From IMG/VR virus record IMGVR_UViG_3300042355_000615, positions 1 to 32,526 of that record: 32,526 nucleotides of DNA. The stretch is one strand, 5' to 3'. The notes beneath the pieces are model-generated. The model searched no databases and had not been told where the DNA came from. It saw only the letters and a program-made list of their open reading frames with translations. Below, in pieces: positions 9,401 through 17,800 of this stretch (positions within the stretch are counted from its first letter, which is position 1; each line of letters begins with the position of its first letter). The position numbers were made by a program, and so were the translations under genes. The DNA is from a virus.

Positions 9401-11778
9401 ATTGGAGTAGTGGATACGTAGACTACAATTTGTTTGGTTACTACGGAATGGGTAACGGAACTAGTTGGATATTACGACTAAAAGATGCTGATGGAGTAAA
9501 TACTGGTTATTTTAGAGTTAGTTTAGGTACAGTAACTTATGCTGGTTGGCAATACTCTGGTCAAAATACGTATTATCAAGATGTTTATATTGATGTAGAT
9601 TATTATACAACAGTTCGTGTAACCGCAACAACATATGGGCATAGCTATCAAAGTACAAATCCTACGGATGGAACCAGTGGGTGTTATACAGTTTTTTATG
9701 ACAGTCCTAGTGCAGCAGATATAGCTTATGTTAACGACGATAAGTCAAGCACTTATCATTTTGGCGATAAAATTCTAAATGCTGCAAACTACAACAGTTA
9801 TAGCCCAACCCTAACAGGCGGAAGTGCGTCGGGTACTTGGGATATAAGTATAAGTGGCAATGCTGCTACAGCTAATGCTCTAAATACCGGAAACAACTAT
9901 ACAGGTAATCAATTTACAGCAAGTAGTTCTAATGGATATTTTTTTGCGAACAGAAGTGTAATAGCCAATCAAGCAGGTATTCAATTCCAGACTGCCGGAA
10001 CTACAAATTGGTGGAATTTCCTAGACAATAATTCAAATATTCTCGCTTGGTACCAATCAAATACTAATACGCAGGTAATGACTCTTACTCAAGCAGGAGT
10101 TCTTAATGTTATTGGAGGAATTACTCAAAATAGCAATCAGGTACTACATGCTGGCAACTACAACAGCTATAGTCCAACCCTAACAGGTACGGGAGCTAGT
10201 GGTACTTGGGGTATAAATATTACAGGAAATGCTGGTAGTGCTAACATTCTTGGAACTACGCGTTTAATAAACGGTACAAGCTTTAACGGTTCAGCTAACA
10301 TTGATACAACTGAATGGTATCACTCAGATCGTGACTTTCCAAACGGTACATTAATTACTACAAATATTAACTACGCAGTTAGTGAGGGGGATCCCTTTGT
10401 TCTTGAAATTCGTGGTAACAGCTACGGAAATATTATACCGTTAGACTTGGTATATCAGGGTTATATCTATGCCGACACGATTATTAACCACGGCGGTATT
10501 TCCAATGGATTTAATATTACTGGTCTTGTTGCAATTAACAACGGCGGCAACTTATGTTTCTGGTTTCCAAGTCAAGGATATTGGAACGGATACAACGTAA
10601 AGGTTTATTCAGCTTACGCAACACGAGCTACAAATCGTGTTACTTCAATTACTGGTGTAGCAAAACCTACTACAGCAAAAGAAGTTGCGCTTTCTGCTAA
10701 TATTCGTCAGTCTTTACATAGTGGCAACTACAACAGTTACAGCCCAACCCTAACAGGCGGTGGAGCGTCAGGTACCTGGGGTATTAATATAACTGGTAGT
10801 GCTGGTAGTGCTGGTAGTGTTCCCTGGTCTGGCATAACGAGCATACCGGCATTATGGTATCAGTCTGGTTCGTGGCTTGGAGATCTAGGATCTAATGGAT
10901 TTACACGCGAAAATGGCGTGTCAATGACTGGTGGGGCTGAGTTTGTTTTACTTTCAAACGGTGGTCGAGGGTATACTCTAGTCGATGGCTCTTACTATGC
11001 ATATGAAAACGGAGGATTTTTTTCCTCAAATAACTCTGCTTATGGTACCTTACTTGGTTTTTATGCAGATACAACAACTTCACTTAATTTTAATACAACT
11101 AGTGTAAAACTAAGTGGTAATCAAATTCTACATGCTGGTAATTACACAAACTATACTGTTCCTATATCGCACACACATTCTTTTGATAGTTTAACCAGTA
11201 AAACTGGTGGTACTGGCGACTACATGACTACCGGTAGTTTTATTGCTCAAAATATTTTACGAGTTCAAAATGGTGGGGCAGATTGGGACTCTCTTGATCT
11301 TAATGCAGATGGTGCAACACACTATATCAATGCACGCGGAGCTGAAACTGGCTTAGAATTTCAGTTTGATGGTGTTACTAGGATGTCGTTGTCAAACGCA
11401 GGATCCTTAAACTTACCTAATGGTGGACTTACTGCTCTTACTAAGTCATTTCTTATCCCACACCCAACCAAGCCCGGCAAAAAGTTACGTTATGGATCGC
11501 TTGAAGGTCCAGAAAATGGCGTGTATGTTCGCGGCAGGCTGCAGGGTACAGATTGTATTCAACTACCTGAGTATTGGACTGAACTAGTAGACCCGGATAG
11601 TATAACCGTACAACTTACTTGTCGCGGCAAACCGCAGCAACTATATATTCGTGAAGTCCGGAACAACTGTATGTGGGTTGACATAGACGGAGCTTGGGCT
11701 GCAGACATAGACTGCTACTACTTTGTACAAGCAGAGCGTAAGGATGTAGCTAAGTTGGAGGTAGAGGTAGAAGAATGA
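6430..11778 (+). CDS. Giant modular tail fibre protein (1782 aa) with beta-propeller insert and conserved C-terminal domain
   Basis: 1782 residues. Seen in order: an N-terminal fibre domain (ARLILKKSAVITDG ... LEYGELALNY) shared with many phage fibres; glycine-rich repeats (PLAGGTMTGAINMSG); a propeller-like region at residues about 240-515 with repeated xxPDGxxMY...WDITTA units; a Ser/Thr/Gly triplet region; the [24 protein letters not shown] module (about 800-890); three HAGNYNSYSPTLTGGGASG-type modules; and a C-terminal domain with KSFLIPHPTKPGKKLRYGSL, then EGPENGVYVRG, ending in YYFVQAERKDV. That last domain is known from the ends of cyanophage-type fibres and may serve trimerisation or folding. 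It is probably the long tail fibre. The stop overlaps the next start (ATGA). Confidence 0.85.
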   Translation: MARLILKKSAVITDGAPKQPAPGDLEYGELALNYAVGTLYYKKSDNTIGAIGAGASPGNGTLTLQAQAGLTNTSVSIGTGTGFSANTATNTTYQVNVGPALSALAGTMTGAGSGFLRKSGADTYEVDTNTYATASSLVNYLPLAGGTMTGAINMSGTQTLTLAGFAGIEYYNTAGTWEVYIGTENNTGNVRYNSRQGTHTWYANGTSIGSLASTGLSIAGTLTLQGNRLGIKNTAITAGIDSVAGWAYDSTFSVANPVDIFFKPDGLIMYLAFGTSITQYNLSVAWDITTAVAGSTFSMSLIDVSTLGLFISPDGTKMITSGNSGVVIANGSGVAGEDRAYYFTLGTPWDVSTATLVSSIRFAIGDAGGIPAAMTAPQAVDFKNDGTIMYIIDSTTDAVHQFALSSAYNVATATWTKQFSVSGQESGPTGLRFNTAGTRMYVYGSTGDDVNEYRLGTAWDIATAVFYDKFYTGWFEPTPTGIYINESANVAFLCGSSGDVVLKFRTDRQAVEIDAETTTSKIELAGNTRVTNNFYVNGRTVLEGRVDTLGDLVIGGDITVLGNDLVVGSATSSATLFSGLTSGALSIATSETTGAITVGGTAATGVITVGQSTVNQTLNLSSGATTAVSTKVINIGTAGLAGSTSTINIGSTVSGALGVTTIGGTQTIISSTTSAVSTTTGALRVTGGVGIGGNLHVGETITSGGGTLTGDLIINSSGLATSPALRINLSDSGSAFLHAQESIAANLTADQSIIHVLGVAASTKNAGYIGYKYSGTAGSNNNLLTFGHWGSDHLMTLDGGGNLIITGNLTVNGTTTTINSTTVAIDDLNLQLATDAPTAAAANGAGISIGGAGATFTYTSADDRWNLNKNLNVGTVYGALSGNATTATTLQTARNINGTSFNGSANITTANWGTARDITIGGTSRSVNGSAAVTWSIADLVLPDGAERTKQWVVAANGAQGRRHTIGRVYGTPNHWINTWQNIRIKIVQEDWSSGYVDYNLFGYYGMGNGTSWILRLKDADGVNTGYFRVSLGTVTYAGWQYSGQNTYYQDVYIDVDYYTTVRVTATTYGHSYQSTNPTDGTSGCYTVFYDSPSAADIAYVNDDKSSTYHFGDKILNAANYNSYSPTLTGGSASGTWDISISGNAATANALNTGNNYTGNQFTASSSNGYFFANRSVIANQAGIQFQTAGTTNWWNFLDNNSNILAWYQSNTNTQVMTLTQAGVLNVIGGITQNSNQVLHAGNYNSYSPTLTGTGASGTWGINITGNAGSANILGTTRLINGTSFNGSANIDTTEWYHSDRDFPNGTLITTNINYAVSEGDPFVLEIRGNSYGNIIPLDLVYQGYIYADTIINHGGISNGFNITGLVAINNGGNLCFWFPSQGYWNGYNVKVYSAYATRATNRVTSITGVAKPTTAKEVALSANIRQSLHSGNYNSYSPTLTGGGASGTWGINITGSAGSAGSVPWSGITSIPALWYQSGSWLGDLGSNGFTRENGVSMTGGAEFVLLSNGGRGYTLVDGSYYAYENGGFFSSNNSAYGTLLGFYADTTTSLNFNTTSVKLSGNQILHAGNYTNYTVPISHTHSFDSLTSKTGGTGDYMTTGSFIAQNILRVQNGGADWDSLDLNADGATHYINARGAETGLEFQFDGVTRMSLSNAGSLNLPNGGLTALTKSFLIPHPTKPGKKLRYGSLEGPENGVYVRGRLQGTDCIQLPEYWTELVDPDSITVQLTCRGKPQQLYIREVRNNCMWVDIDGAWAADIDCYYFVQAERKDVAKLEVEVEE
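7150..7975 (+). repeat. Beta-propeller-like repeat block inside the giant fibre
   Basis: Within the 1782-residue fibre, four to five units share a pattern: FKPDGLIMY, ISPDGTKMI, FKNDGTIMY, FNTAGTRMY and INESANVAF, each followed by a variable stretch and, in four of them, WDITTA, WDVSTA, YNVATA or WDIATA. The spacing is about 45-60 residues. It resembles the blades of lactonase/WD-like propellers. The neighbouring parts of the fibre lack this pattern. Confidence 0.7.
9780..10800 (+). repeat. HAGNYNSYSPTLTG...GTWGI modules in the giant fibre
   Basis: Three copies of an about 85-bp coding module start near 9781, 10148 and 10722, conserved in DNA as well as protein. Related copies occur in the second large fibre near 16681 and 17557. 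The copy at 10722-10798 and the copy at 17557-17632 differ by only a handful of bases by eye, mostly in third codon positions. Confidence 0.75.
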
Positions 11779-11987
11779 AAACTATACAACATAATGTAAA
11801 TGGTATAGCAATCTATGAGTCTATAGAAGAAGATCAAGACTATGCTTCACCAGAATTAGTTACTAAAAGAATAAAAATATGCAATTTATGCGAATTTTTA
11901 GACAACGATAAGTGTTCAAAATGCTCTTGTCTAGTTCAACATAGAACTAAGTATATAGATATACACTGCCCAGAAGGAAAATGGTAA
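11775..11987 (+). CDS. Small Cys-rich, probably zinc-binding protein
   Basis: 70 residues with C36-x2-C39, C47-x2-C50-x-C52 and C65 in the ending HCPEGKW. This arrangement fits a small zinc-ribbon-like phage family that ends in CPxGKW and is often encoded beside fibre or adhesin genes. The start shares ATGA with the giant fibre stop, and the stop shares bases with the start of the following gene, so all three are probably translated together. That coupling suggests a role in making or assembling the flanking adhesins, but the biochemical role is unknown. No signal peptide was seen. Confidence 0.75.
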   Translation: MKTIQHNVNGIAIYESIEEDQDYASPELVTKRIKICNLCEFLDNDKCSKCSCLVQHRTKYIDIHCPEGKW

Positions 11988-12547
11988 TGGGAGTTATTTA
12001 TAATATAGCGCCAAAAATTGTTACATATTCTGATGTTAATGCTATCTATTTAGTAGGTGCAACTATATTATCACAGGATGAAGAAAATGATGGCTATTCT
12101 ATGATGATTCAACATAATACTGGAAGTAGTTGTGATTCTACTGGAGTTTTTGTTCAACTTAAAGATACTATTCCTTGGACTAGAATATCTGCAGAATTTT
12201 GGACTAAAGGTGCTGCAGCATGTTGGACATATATGGAACCTGGTGGATATGGCTCTTCAAATGGTGATGGAAATATTTACAATTATGATGAATCTGCCGG
12301 AGATAAATGCATTAGAACATATTTAGCACAAGATGAAGCGCAATTTGTAACACATTACAAAGCATCTGCGTGTGATAATGATGCAAATAACTTTATGCGG
12401 TACAATACAACTACATATAGAAAATGTACATTTGTTCGTCGCAGAAATGTTAATGGCAATTTAGGTGGAATTCATCATGGTAGGGCATGTAGTGAAGTTG
12501 GATCAAATGCTATTACCGTAATAAAAAACATAAGAATATGGAGATAA
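11987..12547 (+). CDS. Cys-containing putative tail adhesin (186 aa)
   Basis: Two in-frame ATGs exist (11981 and 11987). I choose 11987: it lies 9 bases after AAGGA and forms a TAATG overlap with the upstream stop. The protein is beta-rich and soluble, with six cysteines spread along it (SSCDSTG, ACWTY, DKCIRT, SACDND, RKCTFV, RACSEV) and the ending VIKNIRIWR, which looks like the last strand of a jelly-roll fold. I recognise no family. Its place among fibres, and an AT-rich composition shared with the following gene, suggest a receptor-binding accessory protein. The partner may be the zinc-binding protein just upstream. Confidence 0.65.
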   Translation: MGVIYNIAPKIVTYSDVNAIYLVGATILSQDEENDGYSMMIQHNTGSSCDSTGVFVQLKDTIPWTRISAEFWTKGAAACWTYMEPGGYGSSNGDGNIYNYDESAGDKCIRTYLAQDEAQFVTHYKASACDNDANNFMRYNTTTYRKCTFVRRRNVNGNLGGIHHGRACSEVGSNAITVIKNIRIWR

Positions 12548-12548
12548 T

Positions 12549-13757
12549 ATGGCACTTATACACTCTCCTCAAATAGTTACCAATGGTTTAGTTTTTTATT
12601 ATGACATACAAAATACTCAAAAATCATGGTTAGGTCAGCCTACAACTAATCTTGTTGGCGATGGTATGAGTATTTATAATAATGTATCAGGAGATGTTAG
12701 TGCCTCTTTAACAACTACTGGCGAATACTATAAAGGAGCAACAGTTTATAAATTAACACTAACTCCTACAACTGCTAGTGGTGTTAGTTGGTTGTCAAAT
12801 GCAAATAATCCTGGCATTGGTGTAGTAAGTGGAGGAGGAGGAGGTACTGCAAATCGATATACAGGTCACTCTATATTCTTTAAATCTACAGTACCGCTAG
12901 CAAGTACACCAATATATACTCATTATTCAAATATAGCCGGTTGGCAAAGCAGTAGTAATAATTATGCTATGGGTGATGGCTGGTATAAGGCACATGTTAT
13001 ATGGTATGATACTGTAACAAGAAGTGATGGAAAATACTGGGCTATAAATCCACTATCTGCTACATTAAACGTTCCCATAGTTATATATTGGGCTGGGCCT
13101 TTTAAAGAAGACAGAAATAATTCTACCTTTGTTGCTCAATATACTCCAAGTTCTCGTTCTAATACACAAGCTGTATTAGATTTAACCGGTCAAAGTACAA
13201 TTACTGCACAAAGCTTGACTTATAATACGGACGGTACTTTTAGTTTTAATGGTAGCAATTATATTAATAGCTCTTTAAGTAATATATCTAATTTTACAGT
13301 TGAAATAGCATTTAAATCAGATAGTGTTGAGAATTATAGAAATCCCATTGATTGCAATTGGTTAAGATTTAATGGTTCATATAGTAATATTGGTCCTAGA
13401 TTAGAACAAAATAGTTCAGGTACTTTAGTTTGGTTAATTGGTGATACTTCGGGTAATTATGATACTAGAACTGTCGTTACTTCAGGTTTAAATCAAGCAG
13501 CAACACATGTAGCAACAATTGTAAAAGATAATTTGAACTATACATCATATTATAATGGAACGCAAGTTCAAACTGGAACAGCAGCATATACTTGGCCAGG
13601 AAATTTTAATGACATACAAATAGGTAGAGGATTCTCGACATCTAGTGAAAGATGGTTTATTGGAAAAATTTATTATGTTAGAATTTATAACCGAGGATTA
13701 ACAGCTAGTGAAGTCCTACAAAACTTTGCTGCACAACGGGGGTTATACGGAATATGA
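12549..13757 (+). CDS. LamG/concanavalin-like lectin-fold virion protein, copy 1 (402 aa)
   Basis: 402 residues. The N-terminal SPQIVTNGLVFYYD and the C-terminal half from about residue 225 (GTFSFNGSNYINSS ... FTVEIAFKSD ... IQIGRG ... YYVRIYNRGLTASEVLQNF) follow the pattern of LamG/concanavalin-A-like jelly-roll domains; the ending YNRxLTxxEVxQNFxAxRxxYGI is characteristic of phage versions. A separate beta-rich domain occupies about 40-200. It probably binds glycans on the host surface. Its stop shares ATGA with the next gene, a clear paralogue with the same ends but a different middle. It appears richer in A+T than that neighbour. Confidence 0.8.
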   Translation: MALIHSPQIVTNGLVFYYDIQNTQKSWLGQPTTNLVGDGMSIYNNVSGDVSASLTTTGEYYKGATVYKLTLTPTTASGVSWLSNANNPGIGVVSGGGGGTANRYTGHSIFFKSTVPLASTPIYTHYSNIAGWQSSSNNYAMGDGWYKAHVIWYDTVTRSDGKYWAINPLSATLNVPIVIYWAGPFKEDRNNSTFVAQYTPSSRSNTQAVLDLTGQSTITAQSLTYNTDGTFSFNGSNYINSSLSNISNFTVEIAFKSDSVENYRNPIDCNWLRFNGSYSNIGPRLEQNSSGTLVWLIGDTSGNYDTRTVVTSGLNQAATHVATIVKDNLNYTSYYNGTQVQTGTAAYTWPGNFNDIQIGRGFSTSSERWFIGKIYYVRIYNRGLTASEVLQNFAAQRGLYGI

Positions 13758-14833
13758 GTGTATATAACGGACCCCAAATCGTAACAAGTGGACTAATTGC
13801 TGCCATTGATGCTAGCAATATTAAATCTATGATGGGTACGGGCCCCGAAAGAATACAGAGTACATACTCTAGCTTTAATAACTGGAATGGTCTAGTAGGA
13901 ACTAGTGGCTCGTATGTTAGTAAAACAGGAAAAACTGGTGTTACCCTAACGATTACTAATAGCAATGGCGGCGGAGTTAATTGGTGGAATAGTAATCATT
14001 CAGTTACAGCCTGCACTCCAAGTGTTCCGTATATAGTAACTGCTAGAGTTCGTTGGCAAACAAACACACCCAACCCTAATCTATTCTATATTCGCCAGTA
14101 CAATTCTAGTGGATCTCAGATTTCGGAGTACGGTATATTTTCGTCTAGCAATATAGTAGACTTAGGCGACGGCTTTTACTTTACTTGGGCATATTTTACC
14201 ACAGGCTCAACAGCTGCTAGTTTTATAGTACACGGGTATGATTATAGCAATATAAGTATCTGGCTAGAGGATGTACAGTGTAAGCGAGCAGGCTTAGAGG
14301 ATTTAGTTGCTGGTACTTACCCTGCTCCTATGTTTGGTACAATGACTTGGTCGCCTAGTAATGGTGGAAAACTTAGCTATAGTGCTGGAAATAATCTTCA
14401 GATTACTAATCTAAATTTAGCTAGTAGTAGTTATACAGTAGTATCTGCAGCCAGATATACTGGGGGTACTCGTGGCAGAATAGTTAATGGAATAAATAAC
14501 AACTGGTTAATTGGTCACTGGAACACTACTACAGAAAATTACTATGCAGAGGGCTGGGTTAGCGGAGTAGGAGCAGGAGCAAGCGACACCAACTGGCGAA
14601 TACATGCAGCAACTTGGAATACCGGTACAGATAGTGCTAGCCTGTACGTAAATGGTAATTTAGTGGCTGGACCTAATGCTAATGCAAGTGCTGGGCCTAA
14701 CGGTATAGGTGTCGGCACAAACGGCGAATACTCAGATGCAGAATTTTCATTTGTGTATGCGTATAACCGAGTACTAACGGACGCAGAGATACAAACAATT
14801 TTTTATGCTGAACGTGCCAGATTTGGCATATAA
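13754..14833 (+). CDS. LamG/concanavalin-like lectin-fold virion protein, copy 2 (359 aa)
   Basis: 359 residues. The start YNGPQIVTSGLIAAID and the ending FVYAYNRVLTDAEIQTIFYA then ARFGI parallel the upstream protein, so the two arose by duplication or came from one pool. The middle includes a carbohydrate-binding-like stretch (VNWWNSNHSVTACTPSVPY; FYIRQYNSSGSQISEYG) and a C-terminal jelly roll (SLYVNGNLVAGPN, IGVGTNGEYSDAEF). The role is probably host glycan binding, inferred from the fold. It is coupled to the upstream gene by ATGA. Its codon use is less A/T-skewed than the upstream copy, suggesting separate origins. Confidence 0.78.
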   Translation: MSVYNGPQIVTSGLIAAIDASNIKSMMGTGPERIQSTYSSFNNWNGLVGTSGSYVSKTGKTGVTLTITNSNGGGVNWWNSNHSVTACTPSVPYIVTARVRWQTNTPNPNLFYIRQYNSSGSQISEYGIFSSSNIVDLGDGFYFTWAYFTTGSTAASFIVHGYDYSNISIWLEDVQCKRAGLEDLVAGTYPAPMFGTMTWSPSNGGKLSYSAGNNLQITNLNLASSSYTVVSAARYTGGTRGRIVNGINNNWLIGHWNTTTENYYAEGWVSGVGAGASDTNWRIHAATWNTGTDSASLYVNGNLVAGPNANASAGPNGIGVGTNGEYSDAEFSFVYAYNRVLTDAEIQTIFYAERARFGI

Positions 14834-14850
14834 AATAATAGGAACTAATT

Positions 14851-17800
14851 ATGGCCTTGTCTGACAAAAATATTTTAATTACCCCTAATCGGAGTCAAAC
14901 TGCCGACCCTAAAATTGAGTTTGTTGGAGCAAGCAGCACACTAGGCCCACAAACAATTACCCTACGTGTGTATCCAACTAGTAGTGGAACTATTAGCTTG
15001 GAGGGTAGCGCCGGTCAGCTATTTAGCGTAACTAATACATTAACTGGAACTATTTATAGTGTAAATGATGTGTCGGGAATTCCCAGCATAGAAGTATTAG
15101 ATACCGGACTGGTTAAGTTTGCACAGTATAGTGGTAATGTACTAGTTGGTACAGGTATTGATGACGGTAGTAAATTACAAGTACGTGGAAATTTACGAGC
15201 CGGAGTCAACGGTTGGAATAGTTCGCCTGCCAGTACTACATTTCCTCATACCTTAGCTGCAACTACTGGTAGTAGTAGAGTTGTAAACTTTGATGGTAAT
15301 GGTAACAGCACACCGTCAGTATGGTGGACTAATGGTTCTAGAGCTCTAGGTGCTATTGATGCACAAGATCCTGGTCTTACCTTCTGGGCTAATAATGGTT
15401 CTAGTTGGCAAAAGCAAATAAGTCTTGGATACGGCACTGTAAATATTGAGACTGTGCTACAACAAGGCGGCAATCAGGTACTACATGCTGGAAACTATAG
15501 TAGCTATGCACTACCACTAAGTGGTGGTACTGTTACAGGTAACACGCGTATTAATCAGTTAGGTGTTGGTAGTTCCAACAATGCTAATTTTGATTTTTAT
15601 AATAATGGTTCCAGCTACTTTAATGGTTCAGTTACTATAGACGATAATTTAACAATAACTCCTACTTCTAATCAATCTCTTTCAGTACAACATAATGGTA
15701 CTGGTACTGCTTGGTTTGGTCGAATTGTATCAAGAAATTCTAGTATGGATAAGGCTGCCTTTCTTGGCACCTATGGCGGAGTTGCTGGTGTATTTGCTCA
15801 TAATGATGCACTTGGTGCTTGGGCACCTCTATATATTAATACCATTGATAGCGGCGCAGCAAACGGCACAGGGCAAGCAGTAATATTTTCGCGACTTCAA
15901 CTAGATGCTGATGGTACCGACTCGTGGTACAGAGCAGGTAGTGGTAATCGGCACAGATTTACAACTACTGGAGGTGCCGATTTTATTATTGGTAACGGTA
16001 GTGGTGTTGTAACTATAAACGGCAATCAAGTACTACACGCTGATAATTATAGTAGCTATGCGGTTCCTTTAACTGGCGGAACAATGACAGGTAGACTTAC
16101 CACTACTGCTTGGACTACTAGTGCTCGTAACTATTCAAACGAGTGGATTGAATTTCCAAACCATAGTGGACTGTACTCTGGATTAAATGCTGCTCATTTT
16201 TATCCAAATAATTCTAGTTATGGTAGTTGGAGAAGTGCTGGATCGCGTAATGGTTGGGGCGGTATAGAGTTTGATGCTAGTAATGGCAATGTATCCCTAA
16301 TGATTAATACAGACTCAAATACATCAGGATTTCATAATAACAGCTATGGCTGGCAATGGCGGTGGAACAATGGTACTGCATATGTACACAAAAATTCGTA
16401 CGGAGGCGGTACAGCTGCTGCAGTTCTTGATAGCTCAAACTACACCAACTACACACTACCACTAGGTGGAGGAAATTTAACTGGGCGACTAATAGTAAGT
16501 GTAAATGGTCGTGGTACAAGTTACAGCCAATCAAATATTGAGGTTTATACTACTGATAACACACCACCAGGCTTATCCTTTCATCGTGGTGGATATAGCG
16601 CAACTACACTATATGAAAACGATGGTGAACTGTACACAAACCCTTGGACTACTAGGGGTCAAACTGGTAAACTTCTTGCTGCCGGCAACTATAATAACTA
16701 TGCACCCACCCTAACAGGTGGCGGAGCATCAGGAACTTGGAGTATAAGTATTACCGGTAGTGCAGCTAGTGCTAGTAATGCGGGATATGCTAATAGTGCA
16801 GGCAGTGCTGCCAGCGTTGCAGCATCTGCAATTACTGGTCAGGTTGGTATGTGGACAAGTGCCGCTCGTCCAGGCCCCTACCGCCTATACCGCCGTGAAG
16901 ATGATACTAATTACAGTGTGCAAACTCACTGGACTGGTAGTTATTGGAGGTTGTATGGTTATAGTGGAGATAGTGCACATGCTGATACCCATGTAGGTTA
17001 TGCAGACAGTGCAGGTACAGTTACTAATATTTCGTCATCTCAAGTTGCCCCCATTGTTATCTATACTACACCAAGTGATGCTAGCGGATATATATGGATT
17101 AGGTTTAATTATGCTAACGGTAACACTTTCAATTCTGGCCAACACCAGATAGAGTTCTATGTAACTCGCTCAATCAACGAGAATAGCAATAGCCCATATG
17201 GTGGTTGCACTGCAAAGTTCACCGCTCAAGCTCGCGAATGGCACAGCGGTCAAGAAATGATGGTTGTGCAATATGGAGAGCATGGTGCAAATGCAAGTTT
17301 TGGGCAAGGCTTTTACATTTCTAACGCTCGTATTGCGGATCTTGCTGGTAATGGTAACTGGGTTTACCTTCGAGTTAGAGCTGGTATTACCTACTACTTT
17401 AGAGAAGCTCTTCATGGCGGCACTGGTTGTGATTTCAGTACTCTACAAGGAACAACCGATCCCGGCTCGACACAGCCAATCTTTGCCGGATTTAATTTGA
17501 TTTCAACTTCTGGCGACGTCAACTTCTACGACAATGGTAATGCTGTACTACACGCCGGTAACTACACTAGCTATAGTCCAACCCTAACAGGCGGTGGAGC
17601 GTCGGGTACTTGGGGCATCAATATAACTGGTACAGCAAGTGATCCTAGTAAGGTACCACTAACCGGCGGCACAATGACCGGCACCTTGTTTATTAATAGT
17701 AAACTACGAGTTAATACGGCCAGCGGCCCAAGCGATAATGCATATGGAACGGCAACAGACATACCCATGTATATGTTTGGTAGTACTCGTACTCAATCAA

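Noticed and set aside
11987-12547. Variable target of a diversity-generating retroelement
   Set aside because: No reverse transcriptase gene or template repeat is seen in the window, and I found no second copy of the C-terminal DNA with A-to-N changes.
14825-14850. T4-type late promoter (TATAAATA-like) before the second fibre gene
   Set aside because: The match is TATAAAATA with an extra base, in an A/T-rich gap, and is not repeated before other gene groups.
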